Shown here: piece after piece, positions 10,311 to 23,100 of the stretch | Layout of the letters: every line of letters starts with the position of its first letter | Numbering within the stretch: position 1 is the stretch's first letter | Assembly (NCBI RefSeq): GCF_963259705.1 | Contig: NC_081842.1 | Location: 60,772,787 to 60,836,786, forward strand | Origin: Myotis daubentonii | Taxonomy: Eukaryota > Chordata > Mammalia > Chiroptera > Vespertilionidae | DNA: 64,000 nt | Direction of reading: 5' to 3' | Translations under genes and position numbers: made by a program | Notes under the pieces: model-generated | The model's input: only the letters and a program-made list of their open reading frames with translations | What the model was told of the DNA's origin: nothing | Database searches by the model: none

Positions 10311-11689
10311 CCCTCCACAAAAATGAGACCATACTACACACACTGAGCAATAGGTTGTGGATGCTTTCTATGTCAATAAATTTAGACTTACATTATCCAT
10401 TTTCATATGCTCCATAATGGATCTATCTAATTTTCTTGGATGGGCTTTTAGAAGGTTTTTTATTTCTAGATATTATACACTGAGTTTCAAAAATACTCTT
10501 GTATTTACATCTTTGTACACATATCCAATATTATCCTTAAAGTATTGTTGTAAAGATATAGTTGCTATTCCAAACGGGATGCATAGCAACACAGATTCAT
10601 TTTTTTAAAATTAAGTTTGAAAAAATAGAAAAGAATAAAGAAGAATATTACAATCACTTTTAAGTCTGTCACCCAGAGAACTGTTGTCCTTTTGGAATAT
10701 CCTCTTTCAATCTTCTTAGGAGAACTCAATTTGTATATACTGTTTAGTGTCCAGGTTAATTTTCCTCATGACACTATTTTGTAAGCATTTCTCCATCATT
10801 AAAAATATTTTTATAACCTGGTCTACTTAGCTTTATAGTTTCTGTATGCAAAATCTTATTATCCATACTAGAAGGTAATGTCCCAAAGGACAGGGCTAAG
10901 GTCCTCTTTGTCTTTCATATGTCCATCATGGTATTCAGCATGTCATAGGCACCCAATAAGTGTTTATTGCATTAACTAAATTAAATTGAATTGGGTGTAA
11001 TATTCTTACAAAGTTCTATTATTCAACAGGAAAAAAAAAATAAACAGAAAAGAGAAATTCATACACTACTAAAGATGAGTATCTGCTATGCCGAAACAGA
11101 AAATTCCAGCCAGCATCCTGGTATTGCCTCCAGGGTTTATGCTCTTCTCATCTCATTTTACAGGAAAACTATGAGGAGTCAATGAACTAGCTCTCTGTAG
11201 ACACATAAATGTAAAGGGACCCGATACAGCTGGGGTGGATATCTAAACACTTCAGCCACATTATCGGTCATTTGGCTTTCCAGTTTATGTTCATGGCCAA
11301 CAATTTCTCCCAAATAAACAGACTCTATTGAAAGAGCTTACCTGTATCACAGCTGGTCCCGCTGATCAGCCAGGTGAGAAGCAAGTGAGGTGGAGTCAAG
11401 CATCTCTGCAAAGGGACTGGTGTGTGGCAGTCCCCAGTGTTAGTGTTATTTCCAAAGTCTTGCTGCAAAAGCTCGCCAAGATGCTCCATGAAACTTGGTA
11501 TTTCTAATGGCTGTATTATTTTTGGCCAAAAAAAAAAAAGTATTTGTAAGGCAACCTACCCAAGGTGGCTGAAGGAAAAAATTCCCTTCATTTGATCTCC
11601 CTTCTTTATTCAATAACATTCTAGTCAGGAGAATGTTACATTATCCTGTAATACAGTCAGTTTGACCCATGAGTAGCTGAATGGTGTAG
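10311..11689. other. Unassigned sequence with an L2/L3-like remnant
   Basis: At about 10865-10985, 'aaggacagggctaaggtcctc' and 'ataggcacccaataagtgttta' resemble the 3' end of old L2-type LINEs on the plus strand. The rest holds no gene or element that I can identify; short ORFs are not supported. Confidence 0.35.
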
Positions 11690-12245
11690 TTTTGATAGGG
11701 ACAGAAATAGAATATTGGGGGCCAGCTATAATTGTAAGAAGTATTAATCGTGCTCTGTTAACTGTGATTGTTTTGTTAAAGAAGGCACATTCTAACCTGG
11801 CTGGGAGCTCACCTGGAAATGCAGCCCATCCTCCCCATCAGGGAGCTGAAAGATTAACAACCTTGTTGCAGAAATCAGAATTGCAAGCCCTTTGAAGACT
11901 GCCCCCCCCCCCCCCCCCCCCCCCGCAGCCCTTTGCATATCACTAGTCTTTTGAAGACCCCCAGCCTTTGCATGCCCACAGGCCTTTGCAAATCTCCAGC
12001 CCATATTACCTGTAAACTGCCTATTTGGCATACCCTTTGCCTACTTCCCCATGTAATCTTTGTCCCTCTACCCAACAGAAGCAGCTGGCTTATGGTGGGG
12101 TGCAGAGCAGATTTTTGTGGATGACCTGCTGCTCTCCCATACTGCTGGCAGTATTGGGATAAACACTTATATATGATTCAACCCTGTCTCTGCTGAATTG
12201 ACTCAAGTAGTGACAGGCAGCATGGACCCATTGATTGTCCAGTTA
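11690..12245 (+). repeat. LTR-like stretch, family unknown
   Basis: The tail at 12150-12245 (TATATATGATTCAACC, CTGTCTCTGCTGAATTGACTC, ending in CAGTTACA) resembles the R-U5 end of a gamma-type LTR. The preceding part has repeated CCTTTGCA motifs at 11931-12045. A C-run of about 23 bases sits at 11902-11924. I could not find the left end or a target-site duplication, so this is tentative. Confidence 0.3.
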
Positions 12246-12714
12246 CAATTTGGGTAAGTGGACAAATATGCCATGCACTATCCCAAACCCTTGAAATCCA
12301 ACCCTTTCCCGAGATAATGCATTACAATGTCTCCTTTTCCCTTCACACTCTCCAGTGGCCCCACTGCCTTTCTGGTATCTCCTTCTGCAAACCACAAGAC
12401 AGACCCCATCATTGTGAAGGTCCACAAGCTATCCAACCTCTTTCACCTCCCAGAGGGTTTTCAGAATTCTCCAGCCTGACTGGAGAGTCTCAAAGCCACT
12501 CTAGTATTAGGGGTGCTGCTTAATTGTGACCCATGTGGAAGCTGTAATTATAATGAGCCATAAAGGGATTCTCATTCATTTAAACATTTCTTCAAAACTT
12601 TCTATCAGGTAGCTTCATTTTCTATTTTTGCGACTATTTCCATCTTTCCCCTTTAATTTCACTGATTCGTAATCTTAACTTTGTTAATGTAAGAAACATT
12701 CAAACCTGTAAAGA

Positions 12715-14573
12715 TATAAAAACAATCCCGTTTACCATTGCACCAAAAAAATTAAGCTACCTAGGAATAAACTTAACTAAAGACGTAAAAGACCTCTACT
12801 CAGAAAACTACAGGACGTTGAAAAAAGATATAGAGGAAGACATAAACAGATGGAAGAACATACCGTGTTCATGGATTGGTAGAATCAACATCATTAAAAT
12901 GTCCATACTACCCAAAGCAATCTATAAATTCAACGCACTTCCCATTAAAATACCAACGGCATACTTCAGAGATCTAGAACGAACTCTCCAAAAATTCATC
13001 TGGAATAAAAAAAGACCCCGAATAGCTGCAGCAATCCTGAAAAAGAACAAAGTAGGTGGGACCTCAATACCAGATATCAAGTTGTATTACAAAGCCACTG
13101 TTCTCAAAACTGCCTGGTACTGGCACAAGAATAGGCATATAGATCAATGGAATAGAATAGAGAGCCCAGAAATCGGCCCGAACCAATATGCTCAATTAAT
13201 ATTTGACAAAGGAGGCAAGAACATACAATGGAGCCAAGATAGTCTCTTCAATAAATGGTGTTGGGAAAATTGGACAGATATATGCAAGAAAATGAAACTA
13301 GACCACCAGCTTACACCATACACAAAAATAAACTCAAAATGGATAAAGGACTTAAATGTACGACAGGAAACCATAAAAATTCTAGAAGAATCCAAAGGCA
13401 ACAAAATCTCAGACATATGCCGAAGCAATTTCTTCACTGATACAGCTCCTAGGGCACTTGAAACTAAAGAGAAAATGAACAAATGGGACTACATCAAAAT
13501 AAAAAGCTTCTGCACAGCAAAAGAAACCATCAACAAAACAACGAGAAAACCCACTGTGTGGGAAAACATATTTGCCAATGTCATATCTGATAAGGGCCTA
13601 ATCTCCAAAATTTATAGGGAACTCATACAACTTAACAAAAGGAAGATAAACAATCCAATCAAAAAATGGGCAAAGGACCTAAATAGACACCTTTCAAAAG
13701 AGGACATTCAGAAAGCCAACAGACATATGAATAACATGCTCAAAGTCACTAATCATCCGAGAGATGCAAATCAAAACAACAATGAGGTACCATCTCACAC
13801 CTGTCAGACTGGCTATCATCAACAAATCAACAAACGACAAGTGCTGGAGAGGATGTGGAGAAAAAGGAACACTTGTGCACTGCTGGTGGGAATGCAGACT
13901 GGTGCAGCCACTATGGAAGACAGTATGGAGTTTCCTTAAAAAACTGAAAATGGAACTCCCATTTGACCCTGTGATCCCACTTCTAGGAATATATCCCAAG
14001 AAACCAGAAACACCAATCAGAAAGGATATATGCACCCCTATGTTCATAGCAGCACAATTCACCATAGCTAAGATCTGGAAACAGTCTAAGTGCCCATCAG
14101 TAGATGAATGGATTAGAAAACTGTGGTACATCTACACGATGGAATACTATGCTGCTCTAAAAAGGAAGGAACTCTTACCATTTGCAACGTCATGGATGGA
14201 ACTGGAGAGCATTATGCTAAGTGAAATAAGCCAGTCAATAAAGGAAAAATACCACATGATCTCACTCACTCATGGACAATAGAGACCATTATAAACTTTT
14301 GAACAATAATAGATACAGAGGCAGAGCTGCCTCAAACAGATTGTCAAACTGCAGCGGGAAGGCCGGGGAGGGTTGGGGGGCAGGAGGTAGGGGGGTAAGA
14401 GATCAACTAAAGGACTTGTATGCATGCATATAAGCATAACCAATGGACATAAGACACTAGGGAATAGGGGAGGCTAGGGGACTGTCTAGGGCGGGGGGAT
14501 AAAATGGACACATATGTAATACCTTTTGTAATACTTTAAGCAATAAATAAACAATAAAAAATAAAAATAAAAA
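12715..14573 (+). mobile_element. 5'-truncated young LINE-1 with ORF2 C-terminal remnant
   Basis: The element is 1,859 bp with a perfect 13-bp duplication (12702-12714 and 14574-14586) and an A-rich tail after AATAAA motifs. Its long frame (12818-13939) encodes the C-terminal third of LINE-1 ORF2, beyond the reverse transcriptase core: the motifs [22 protein letters not shown] and [14 protein letters not shown] are recognisable. A frameshift near 13,800-13,900 moves the reading to a second frame (to 14282) that contains the cysteine-rich C-terminal region ([18 protein letters not shown]) and the end [11 protein letters not shown]1, endonuclease and RT core are absent, so the copy is dead on arrival. 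Confidence 0.93.
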
Positions 14574-14586
14574 AAACCTGTAAAGA

Positions 14587-14869
14587 ATTTTTGTGAATTT
14601 GTTTGAGCCAAACTGCCAATAATAGCTGGGAAGCAGAATCTCAAGGTATGGAGATAATGTTCCAGAGAATGACAGTTTTCACGTTATTTTATAAATTACT
14701 ATTACAATCAAAGAAGGAGACATAAGTTACATGAAATCCATTGGTGATAAATTAGGGAAGTGGGAGAGAGCAAAGTGTCGGGGGGAACCTCTGGGATTGG
14801 ATAAAAAGTAAAATGATAGATACATGCTTCTTTTACATAGGTGGGTACAGGGTAGTTAACAGTCAAAAA
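14587..14869. other. Unassigned flank between LINE-1 and Helitron
   Basis: Sequence continuing on both sides of the Helitron (14587-14869 and 15164-15600) that may be an old repeat. No ORF or known motif is supported. Confidence 0.3.
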
Positions 14870-15163
14870 TCCTATATAATAAAAGGCTAATATGCAAATT
14901 GACCAAACAGCAGAACGACCGGTTGCTATGACACGCACCAACCACCAGGGGCAGACCCTCAACACAGGAGCTGCCCCCTGGTGGTCAGTGCACTCCCACA
15001 AGCAGGGCTCACGGCTGGAGCAGCCACGGTGGTGCTAAGGATGTCTGACTGGGCCTAAGCCGTAGGACATCCCCTGGAGGGCTCCTGGACTGCAAGAGGG
15101 CACAGGGCGGGCTGAGGGACACCTCCTCCCCAAGAGCACAAATTTCATGCACTGGGCCTCTAG
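14870..15163 (+). mobile_element. HeliBat-type Helitron, non-autonomous
   Basis: It starts TCCTATATAATAAAAGGC and ends with an imperfect palindrome (GCACAAATTTCATGC) a few bases before the terminal CTAG. The insertion lies between A and T without duplication, as Helitrons do. An internal inverted repeat around CCAGGGGCAG/CTGCCCCCTGG is shared with the Helitrons at 31333 and 50392. No Rep-helicase ORF is present. Confidence 0.9.
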
Positions 15164-15616
15164 TTAATACCATAACAATAACATTGAGGTAATTCGTGCT
15201 CTCCACTCTGGCGCCCTGGAGCAACAATACTTTGGGCAATTTCCTCTAAGCTATCTGTCTCCCTGAGTAGATTGATATAAGCTGTTTACCTTCTGGTTAG
15301 AGAGGAAAAATGCAAATCATTCACTACTAAGTGTCCTCGGTTTAGGGAAAATAGGATTTACCAGACGGCTCCGAACCGCCGTTAGAACCCACTTTCCTTT
15401 CCTTCAAAAGGCATCTCCATGCCTCATGCCTTCTATTACACCAAAGCCATGTGATGTCTTTCCAGTTAGAATTCTTAACTCTTAGAAACATTAATTTTTA
15501 GGTGACAAGTAAATAATTAACATTCCTCAGATTAGCAATACATTCACATTATAAAGAGATATTTCAAACAAAATACAAGACTTACTCATCAACAGATTCA
15601 AATCCATCCTCTAGAT

Positions 15617-16063
15617 CAGTGGTTCTCAACCTTGGCTGCACATTAACAGCCGTGGGCAAACTACAGCCCGTGGGCCGGATACGGCCCGTTTGAAATGAAT
15701 AAAACTAAAAAAAAAAAAAAAAAGACCGTACCCGTTTATGTAATGATGTTTACTTTGAATTTATATTAGTTCACACAAACACTCCATCCATGCTTTTGTT
15801 CCGGCCCTCAGGTCCAGTTTAAGAACCCATTGTGGCCCTCGAGTCAAAAAGTTTGCCCACCCCTGCATTAGAATCACCTGGGAATCTTTTTAAAATCCTG
15901 ATTTCCGGGCCTCATCCTCCAGAAATTCTGTTTCTTTGTTACTAACGTTGTGGCCCCACCCCATAACAAAGAAACAGAATTTCCGGAGGACGAGGCCCAG
16001 AAATCAGGATTTTAAAAAGATTCCCAGGTGATTCTAATGTGCAGCCAAGTTTGAGAACTACGG
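15617..16063. mobile_element. Near-palindromic hAT element with another hAT inside it
   Basis: A perfect 8-bp duplication CTCTAGAT flanks it (15609-15616, 16064-16071). Without the nested insertion the element is about 230 bp and folds on itself: the left arm (15617-15646 plus 15866-15940) and the right arm (about 15961-16063) are nearly perfect inverted repeats of about 105 bp around a loop of some 20 bp. The outer ends resemble the MER-type Charlie elements (CAGTGGTTCTCAACCTTGGC). Confidence 0.85.
15647..15865 (-). mobile_element. Short hAT element nested in the palindromic hAT
   Basis: The ends CAGCCGTGGGCAAACTA and TTTGCCCACCCCTG are the reverse complement of those of the copy at 18680-18898, with the same body throughout. 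An A-run lies at 15706-15723. The flanking 8-bp duplication is imperfect (CATTAGAA on the right; the left copy seems to have lost two bases). Confidence 0.85.
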
Positions 16064-16204
16064 CTCTAGATTCTCTATTATATAAAGAGAACTCAGATTA
16101 ATATTTCAGTATCCTGTTATTTCAAAATACCTAGATATTTAATGTTTATTATTTAACCTAGCATAATTCCAAAATTCTAAGTTACCAAAGACTTTAATCT
16201 CTTT

Positions 16205-17181
16205 CTCTTTACCCAGTGGGCGTGGCCCCTCCACCAGGGCTCTTCTGCCTCCCCCCCCACCCCCCCATGGGGGGACCTGGGCTCTGGGGGCCTTGCGAAG
16301 GGCGGCTCACCAAGTCCTGCCCGCCCAGAGAGCAACGTGGCAGCCCACAGGCCTCCGCCCCCGCCCCCCGCACGCCAGGGCCACGTGAGACGCCGCCGGG
16401 CCGCAGAGCGGCGCGCACCCGGCGCCCCAGGTCGCGTGACTAGGCGGGGACGCGCGGGATTAAGGTCCGTCCCGCCTCTTCCGAGGAAGCTCTCGTTTCA
16501 GGTTCCGGGGCCGCGCAGCTCCGGGCCTGGGGGTCGCGCGCGGCGCTCTCCGGGTTCCGGGGCCGCGCGCCCCGAGGCGGGCGGGATGGAGGAGGCCGGG
16601 GCGGCCGTGACCGCGGCCGGGGAGGCCGAATTGAACTTGTCCCGCCTCAGCGTGTCCCCCGAGACGCTGGAGTCCGAGCTGGAGTCGCGGGGCGAGGAGC
16701 GGCGCGGCGCGCGGGAGGCGCTGCTGCGGCTGCTGCTGCCGCACAACCGTCTGGCGTCGCTGCCGCGGGCCCTGGGCAGCGGCTTCCAGCACCTCCAGCT
16801 GCTGGACGTGAGCGGCAACGCGCTGACGGCGCTGGGGCCCGAGCTGCTGGCGCTGCGCGGCCTGCGCACGCTGCTGGCCAAGAACAACCGGCTCGGCGGG
16901 CCCGGCGCGCTGCCCAAGGGGCTGGCGCGGTCGCCGCTCGCGCGCAGCCTCCAGGTGCTCAACCTCAGCGGGAACTGCTTCCAGGAGGTGCCCGCCTCGG
17001 TGCTGGAGCTGCGTGCGCTGCAGACCCTCAGCCTGGGGGGCAACCAGCTGCAGACCATCCCGGCCGAGATCGAGAACTTGCGGAGGTGAGCGGGTCCCAG
17101 CCGACCGCCGGGGAGGGGCCGCCGGCGCGGGGCCTGGTCTGCTCGCGGTGTAGTTGTCGCGTAACCGCCTCGTTCCCTTTC
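16205..17181 (+). promoter_or_regulatory. LRRC58: CpG island promoter of LRRC58
   Basis: This is the most GC- and CpG-rich part of the window and it covers the start and first exon of LRRC58. It contains GC-box-like GGCGGGG (16444-16450), a CACGTG E-box (16382-16387) and no TATA box, as usual for broadly expressed genes. The transcription start is not visible; I would place it between about 16380 and 16560. GC-richness resumes after the hAT insertion at 17182-17385, so the island was probably split by it. Long ORFs on the minus strand here reflect GC-rich sequence, not genes. Confidence 0.8.
16586..17085 (+). CDS. LRRC58: LRRC58 exon 1 (coding part)
   Basis: The ATG at 16586 begins the conserved MEEAGAAV start. 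An open frame runs upstream from 16337, but conservation begins at this methionine. The donor is CGGAG|GTGAGC at 17085/17086, and the exon ends after two bases of a serine codon. It encodes the N terminus and the first five LRRs. Confidence 0.96.
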
Positions 17182-20100
17182 CAGCGGTTCTCAACCTGTG
17201 GGTCGAACGACCCTTTCACAGGGGTCGCCTAAGACCATCGGAAAACACATATATAATTACATATTGTTTTTGTGATTAATCACTATGCTTTAATCATGTT
17301 CAATTTGTCACAGTGAAATTGGGGGTCGCCACAACGTGAGGAGCTGTATTAAAGGGTCCCGGCATTAGGAAGGTTGAGAACCGCTGCCACCCGTGGGCGG
17401 TGGGCACGGCCCCGCCAGCTCAGCGGATCTGGCGGCGGCGTGGGGCCGCGTTTGGGGTGTGGTATTTCCCCGGAGCAGATTTTCGAGGCCGTTTTTCTGT
17501 CTCTCTCGGCGCGATTCAGACGGATAGCTACTCAAACAAATGCTAATGTCACTTTCTTGCTTTGTAACAGTCCTTGGCGGTTTTCCCCGCCTATAGACCA
17601 GCGGTTTTCAATCTTGTTCATCTCGTGGCACGCATAAACTGATGACCAAAATTCTGCGGGACACCGAAAAATGTGTTGTTGTTGTTTTTGTTTTTTGGGG
17701 TTTTTTTTTTACTGATCTGATAAGAAAAAAACAATTTTTGATTCATTCACACCAGGCGGTTATTGTTGTGTTGGCTGTTACTTTGTTCGACAATCCGGGA
17801 AGAGAGGTCAGTGCCCCTGACTAAATAGTCAGGTATTGCGTGTTTTTAAAATTCTGGCGGCACATCGGTTGAAAGTCGCTGCTATAGATCAAAGTTTGTG
17901 CCTCTCAGCCAGACATACGATGTACTCTGATCCGAACCTTGCTTTCTAGGACATTTACCGCTCCCTGGTCTCTAGTAACAGCAACGCCGAAGTCCCCCAC
18001 GGCAGGGCTGGGGGGTGGGAGGCCGTGTTTTCAGGTCCTTAGTGGACCCTGGAAACGTCAGCTAGTACCTGGCCCTATTTATACCACGTATTTTTCAATA
18101 TGCACCCACCTGTGATAAAGGTTAATTTGTAAGTTAGGCACAGTAAGAGATAAACAACATAATAAAAGGAACAATTATAACTGCATACTTAAAATAAACA
18201 TGAATGTAGTCTTTGCTCACGTCTTCCACCCACCGATTTAATGCCTTTTTCCTATTAATTAAGCACTTACAGGCACGGTGGTCATAACTTAACGTGTTTT
18301 GAGATGGGACAGAAAAACTAGCTCAGATTTCTGTTTCCTTCACAATTCCACAGATAGAAGATCATCCCTACCTTAGTTTTTTGGCAAACTCAGCATACGA
18401 TTTTTTTTCTTTCCTCTAAGTAGAGAACTTTCACCTTTTTACTTGCAGGAAGTACTTTAAAGCTTTCCTTTGACATACCAGAATTGCCAGCATCACTACT
18501 CTTGCTCTTTGGAGCTATTACTAAGTAAAGTAAATGTGACTTGACAGTTGATCCGATCAACTGAGATGGCTAAGTGACTAATGAGTGGGTAGTGTATGCC
18601 GCCTGTATATGCTGGACAAAGGGATGATTCAGAACCCAGGCGGGGTAGAACAGGTTGGTACTAGATTTCATCACACTACCAGGGGTGGGCAAACTTTTTG
18701 ACTCGAGGGCCACAATGGGTTCTTAAACTGGACCGGAGGGCCGGAACAAAAGCATGGATGGAGTGTTTGTGTGAACTAATATAAATTCAAAGTAAACATC
18801 ATTACATAAAAGGGTACGGTCTTTTTTTTTTTTTTTTTAGTTTTATTCATTTCAAACAGGCTGGATCCGGCCCGTGGGCCGTAGTTTGCCCACGGCTGCA
18901 CTAGACAGAACAGTGCATAATTTAAAACTTATGAATTGTTTACTTCTGGAATTTTCCATTGAATAATTTTGGGCCACACTTGACTACGGGTAACTGACAC
19001 TGGGGAAACAAAACTGCAAATAAAAGGGAACTACTGTACTACTTGTGGAATTCAGTGAGCCATGCATTTTACCAGCATTGATGGGCATACAGTAAATATG
19101 CATAGAATGAATGCAGTAACTCTCTACATGGCCTTTTCCTTTTGCCTAAAATGTTGCCTGTACCTGGTAAATTCCTATTCATCCTTCAGAACCCACCACG
19201 AGGGTGATATCTTTTTGTTTTCTTAACTGCTTCATGAACCACAACTAATTTATGATCTATACTGTACTGCCTCTGTACCTCACTCATCCCACCATTGCAT
19301 TTATCCTATTGATTATAATTCCTTGTATACAGGTCTGCCTTATTATTCAGTTAATGTATGTTGAATTAAATGCAAGGAAGAAGTAGAGACACAGGTAGCA
19401 AAAGTCCCTTAAATGTGCTGTGCAGGAGAGTAAGAAAATAGTGCAAGAACCAGTGGATTGTCCAAAGTGAAAAAAAGTGTCTTTCGTCTGAAAATATTTC
19501 ACAGCTTTCATTTGAATTTTCTGAGGTAACAGAATGTTACAGACGGGAGGGACCATGGAGCTCATTGTAGTGAAAGGAACATTGGCCTGAGAATAAGGTC
19601 TCAGCCTTAGGCAAGGCACTTAATGTATCCTCACTACAGCCTCCTCGTCTGTACAGTGAGGCATTCGGACAAGGTATGTCTTCATTTACTCATCATGGAT
19701 ATTTGTTTAGTACCTGCCATGTGCCAGGCGCTGGGGATACTGTGGTGAACATGATCCTGCCCGCCTGGAGCTAGCACTACAAGAGACGTTAAACCTCATT
19801 ATTTAATTACAATTGTAAGCTCTGTGAACACATGCAGAGTGCCTGAAAGGAAATAACAGGGGCCTGCCTGACGTGGTTTGGTTCTTCAGCGAGTAACATT
19901 TGAACTGAATTTTTGAAGGAGGAGTATGAATTAACTCGGAGAGGGTGGGAGGGATCAGTCCAAGTTGAAGGAGCAGCACAGGTGAAAGCCCAGAGGCAAG
20001 AAGGACTGAAGATCAAAATTTTGAAAGGAGGACATTGTATTAGAGCATAGTGAGAAAGTGGCCAAGAGGGAAGGTGGCAAATCCATGTGAGCCAGACCTC

Positions 20101-23100
20101 AGGCCATGTCATATATTGAAGTTTCTATTTTATTCTAAGTACACAGAGTTTTAAGCACATCTCTCTTGTTGCTGTATAAGAATGGAGTGGGAGAGGGTGG
20201 AGAGAGAAGAGATTTTGAGGGCTGGTTGGAAGGAGGCTATTCTAATAGAATTAGAAATGATAGTAGATTACCATGAGAGATAATAAGAAGTAGAAGGGTT
20301 TAAGAGAAATTTAGATAAAAATTGACAGACCTTGGTTCCTTCTAATATTTGTGTTACATAATTTCAACCTCATTTAAGTTTTCTTAAAATACTAAGAAAA
20401 AAACGAGCAAGTATTATTTCCATCACACAAGGAAAAGGGTAAGTAAAAATCCCATTTATTTGCTTGCTTACAATGCTGTGGGCCCTGTTATAAGTGTTTT
20501 AAATATGATTTTTAATTCTCACAATGACTCTGTGAGATGCGAAGAGGAAACAGAAGCTCTGAGATGTTAAGTCATAATATTACAAAGCCAGTGAGTGGTG
20601 GAATTGGATTTGACCTCTGTGATCTCTCACTCCAAACCCATGAATATTCCACAGTGACAGAGTAGGGCTAGAACCTAGTTCTTTGATTTCTCATCTGTTG
20701 GATGTTAGGAAGATATCTATCCTCTTTAACAGCAATTTAAAAAGTATTGCAGAGTATATAATCCATGTGAAGGTCTCCTTTATTCCCAGCCTTCATTTCA
20801 GGAAAGAATAACAGATATGGACAATTAGCTTAATTGGTATAATTAACCTCTTCAGATTTGTAGAGTGTCTTCATGTATGTTTTCTGTGCTCTGTTAATCT
20901 TTTATCCTAGTGGCAAACTCTTTTGTAGAAATGGTTTCTGAAAGGTCAGTTTTGAAGTATCTATATCAACACTAATAAAAGAGAAAAATGGTAATTGGCG
21001 TACGAGCTACCCTTTTCATTGGCTAATCAGGGCTATATGCAAATTAACTGCCAACTGAGATGGCAGTTAACTGCCAACAGGATGGCGGTTAATTTGCATA
21101 TGTAGGCACAATGCAGGGAGGCGAAAGGGAAAGCAGGAAGAAGCCCCCTGCCACTGACAGTGATTGGAAACCCAGGGGGGAGCTAAGAGCTGGGGGGCAG
21201 GGCAAAGGCGGCCCTGGGGCCGCCTTTGCCCTGCCCCCCAGCCATGGTCGGAGAATCAGGTGCCTTTTCCACCCTGGCCAGTGATAGCAGGAAGTAGGGG
21301 TGGAGCCAGCGATGGGAGCTGGGCACGGTCGAAGCTGGCAGTCCCGGGAGCTAGGGGTCCCTTGCCTGGGCCTAAAGCAAAGCCCACGATCGTGGGGCCG
21401 CTGCAGCTGCGGGTCCCCGCTGCCCGGGCCGAACGCCTAGGCCAGAGGCATCAGGCCTGGGCAAGGGGCCGATCCTGCAATTGGAGGGTGATGGGGGTCA
21501 ACGCCTGAGGGCTCCCAGTATGTGAGAGGGGGCAGGCTTGGCTGAGGGACACTCCCCCCCCACACACACACCCAGTGCACGAATTTCGTGCACCGGGCCC
21601 CTAGTATATATATAAAAGGCTAAGTGACGGACCATATGTCCCACCGTACATCTGTCCGGACGTCTGACCAACCTACCGGCCGGTACATATGACGTGCACT
21701 GGAAATTTAAAAATAAACGTTGACTCACGCATGCCCGATACATATAAAGCTCTCACTGGTGCCAATTGCATGCATGTATTAATTTTATAATACTACTAGT
21801 GCCCCAGTGCATAGGTTGGTGCATATTGAAAGGAAATTAATTAGAAGGTGGGGCGGAGCGGGACTGGGCGAGACAGGCCGGACATGCCCTGGAGCCAACC
21901 TCCTGTGGTCCCTCCCTGGCCGGCCACACCTGGGGCGGCACCACGGTTCGAAGGTCGTCTGCAGAGTGAAGCGGGGTCCCTCTGGCAGGTGGGGTCCCTC
22001 AGCCTGGCCTGCGGGGATCGGGCCGAAACCGGCTCTCCAACATCCTCTGAGGGGTTCTGGATTGCAAGAGGGTGGTTCTCAGGTGACACACCCCAGAATC
22101 GGGCTCCATCCTCTCATTCTGGGTATGTCATCCGAGAACCACAACTGCCAAGTCTCCACAGCTCAGCAGCTCCTGCATTAATCCTCTGCCCTCTGGTGGT
22201 CATTGCGTGTCATAGCTACTGGTCGGACAGTTGCTTAGGCTTTTATATATATAGAATATATAGATATTATATATACTATCTTGACATGTAATTTTTTTAA
22301 AAATATATTTTATTGATTTTCTACAGAGAGGAAGGGAGAGAAATAGAGAGTTAGAAACATCGATGGGAGAGAAACATCGATCAGCCACCTCCAGCACATC
22401 TCCCACTGGGGATGTGCCCGCAACCCAGGTACATGCCCTTGACCGGAATCGAACCTGGGACCCCTCAGTCCGCAGGCCGACGCTCCATCCACTGAGCCAA
22501 ACCAGTTTCGGCAACATGTAATTTTTTGCAGTAATGTAATTACTACACAAATCTTCTAATTTCCTTTCAATGTGCATGAAACCATACACCGGGCCACTAG
22601 TAACAAATAACTAGATGCTGAAAATCTTATATATGTATATATTTTTATTTTTTGAAAATCTTATATTAACTTCATTCCCATGGAGTCAATTAAGCTCAGT
22701 GTGAACCATAAGGTTGTGGATGTAGATTCTAATCATCAAAGTATGAGGTTATTCTCCAACAAGTAGGTATAATACCTCTTTGGCTAGTATATAGACAAAC
22801 TTATTTTTGTTTTTATAATGTTGAAAGTAAGTTATTTAGTATTTTGGCCTGTTTCATATGACTTCTAAACTTATTCCTCTCAATTAGCTCAGATGCTTAA
22901 TAACTTAACGCCCAGTAATTATTTTAAAAAGCAAAAGCTTCAGGACTGTTTGGTATCCAGGATTCTAGACATTTGGAGAGTAGGTTTGAGCACAAGTGAG
23001 TTTCAGTTGGTACCATTTCTCTCAGTATTTTCTTCTCAAATAATGCCTTCCCTTTTCTATTCATGACCCTTCTCTTACTGTCTGATGTGGCTTTAGAAAT

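Noticed and set aside
12818..14282. 373- and 172-codon ORFs as host genes
   Set aside because: They encode the C-terminal end of LINE-1 ORF2 in a 5'-truncated copy with target duplication.
16337..17194. Long ORFs on both strands over LRRC58 exon 1 (250, 244 and 186 codons)
   Set aside because: The plus-strand one only extends the true exon upstream; the minus ones are by-products of GC-rich sequence with few stops and have no domain.
21164..21508. 114-codon ORF in a Helitron as captured gene
   Set aside because: Half of it is made of the 23-bp hairpin arms and GC-rich filler; no similarity to a known exon seen.
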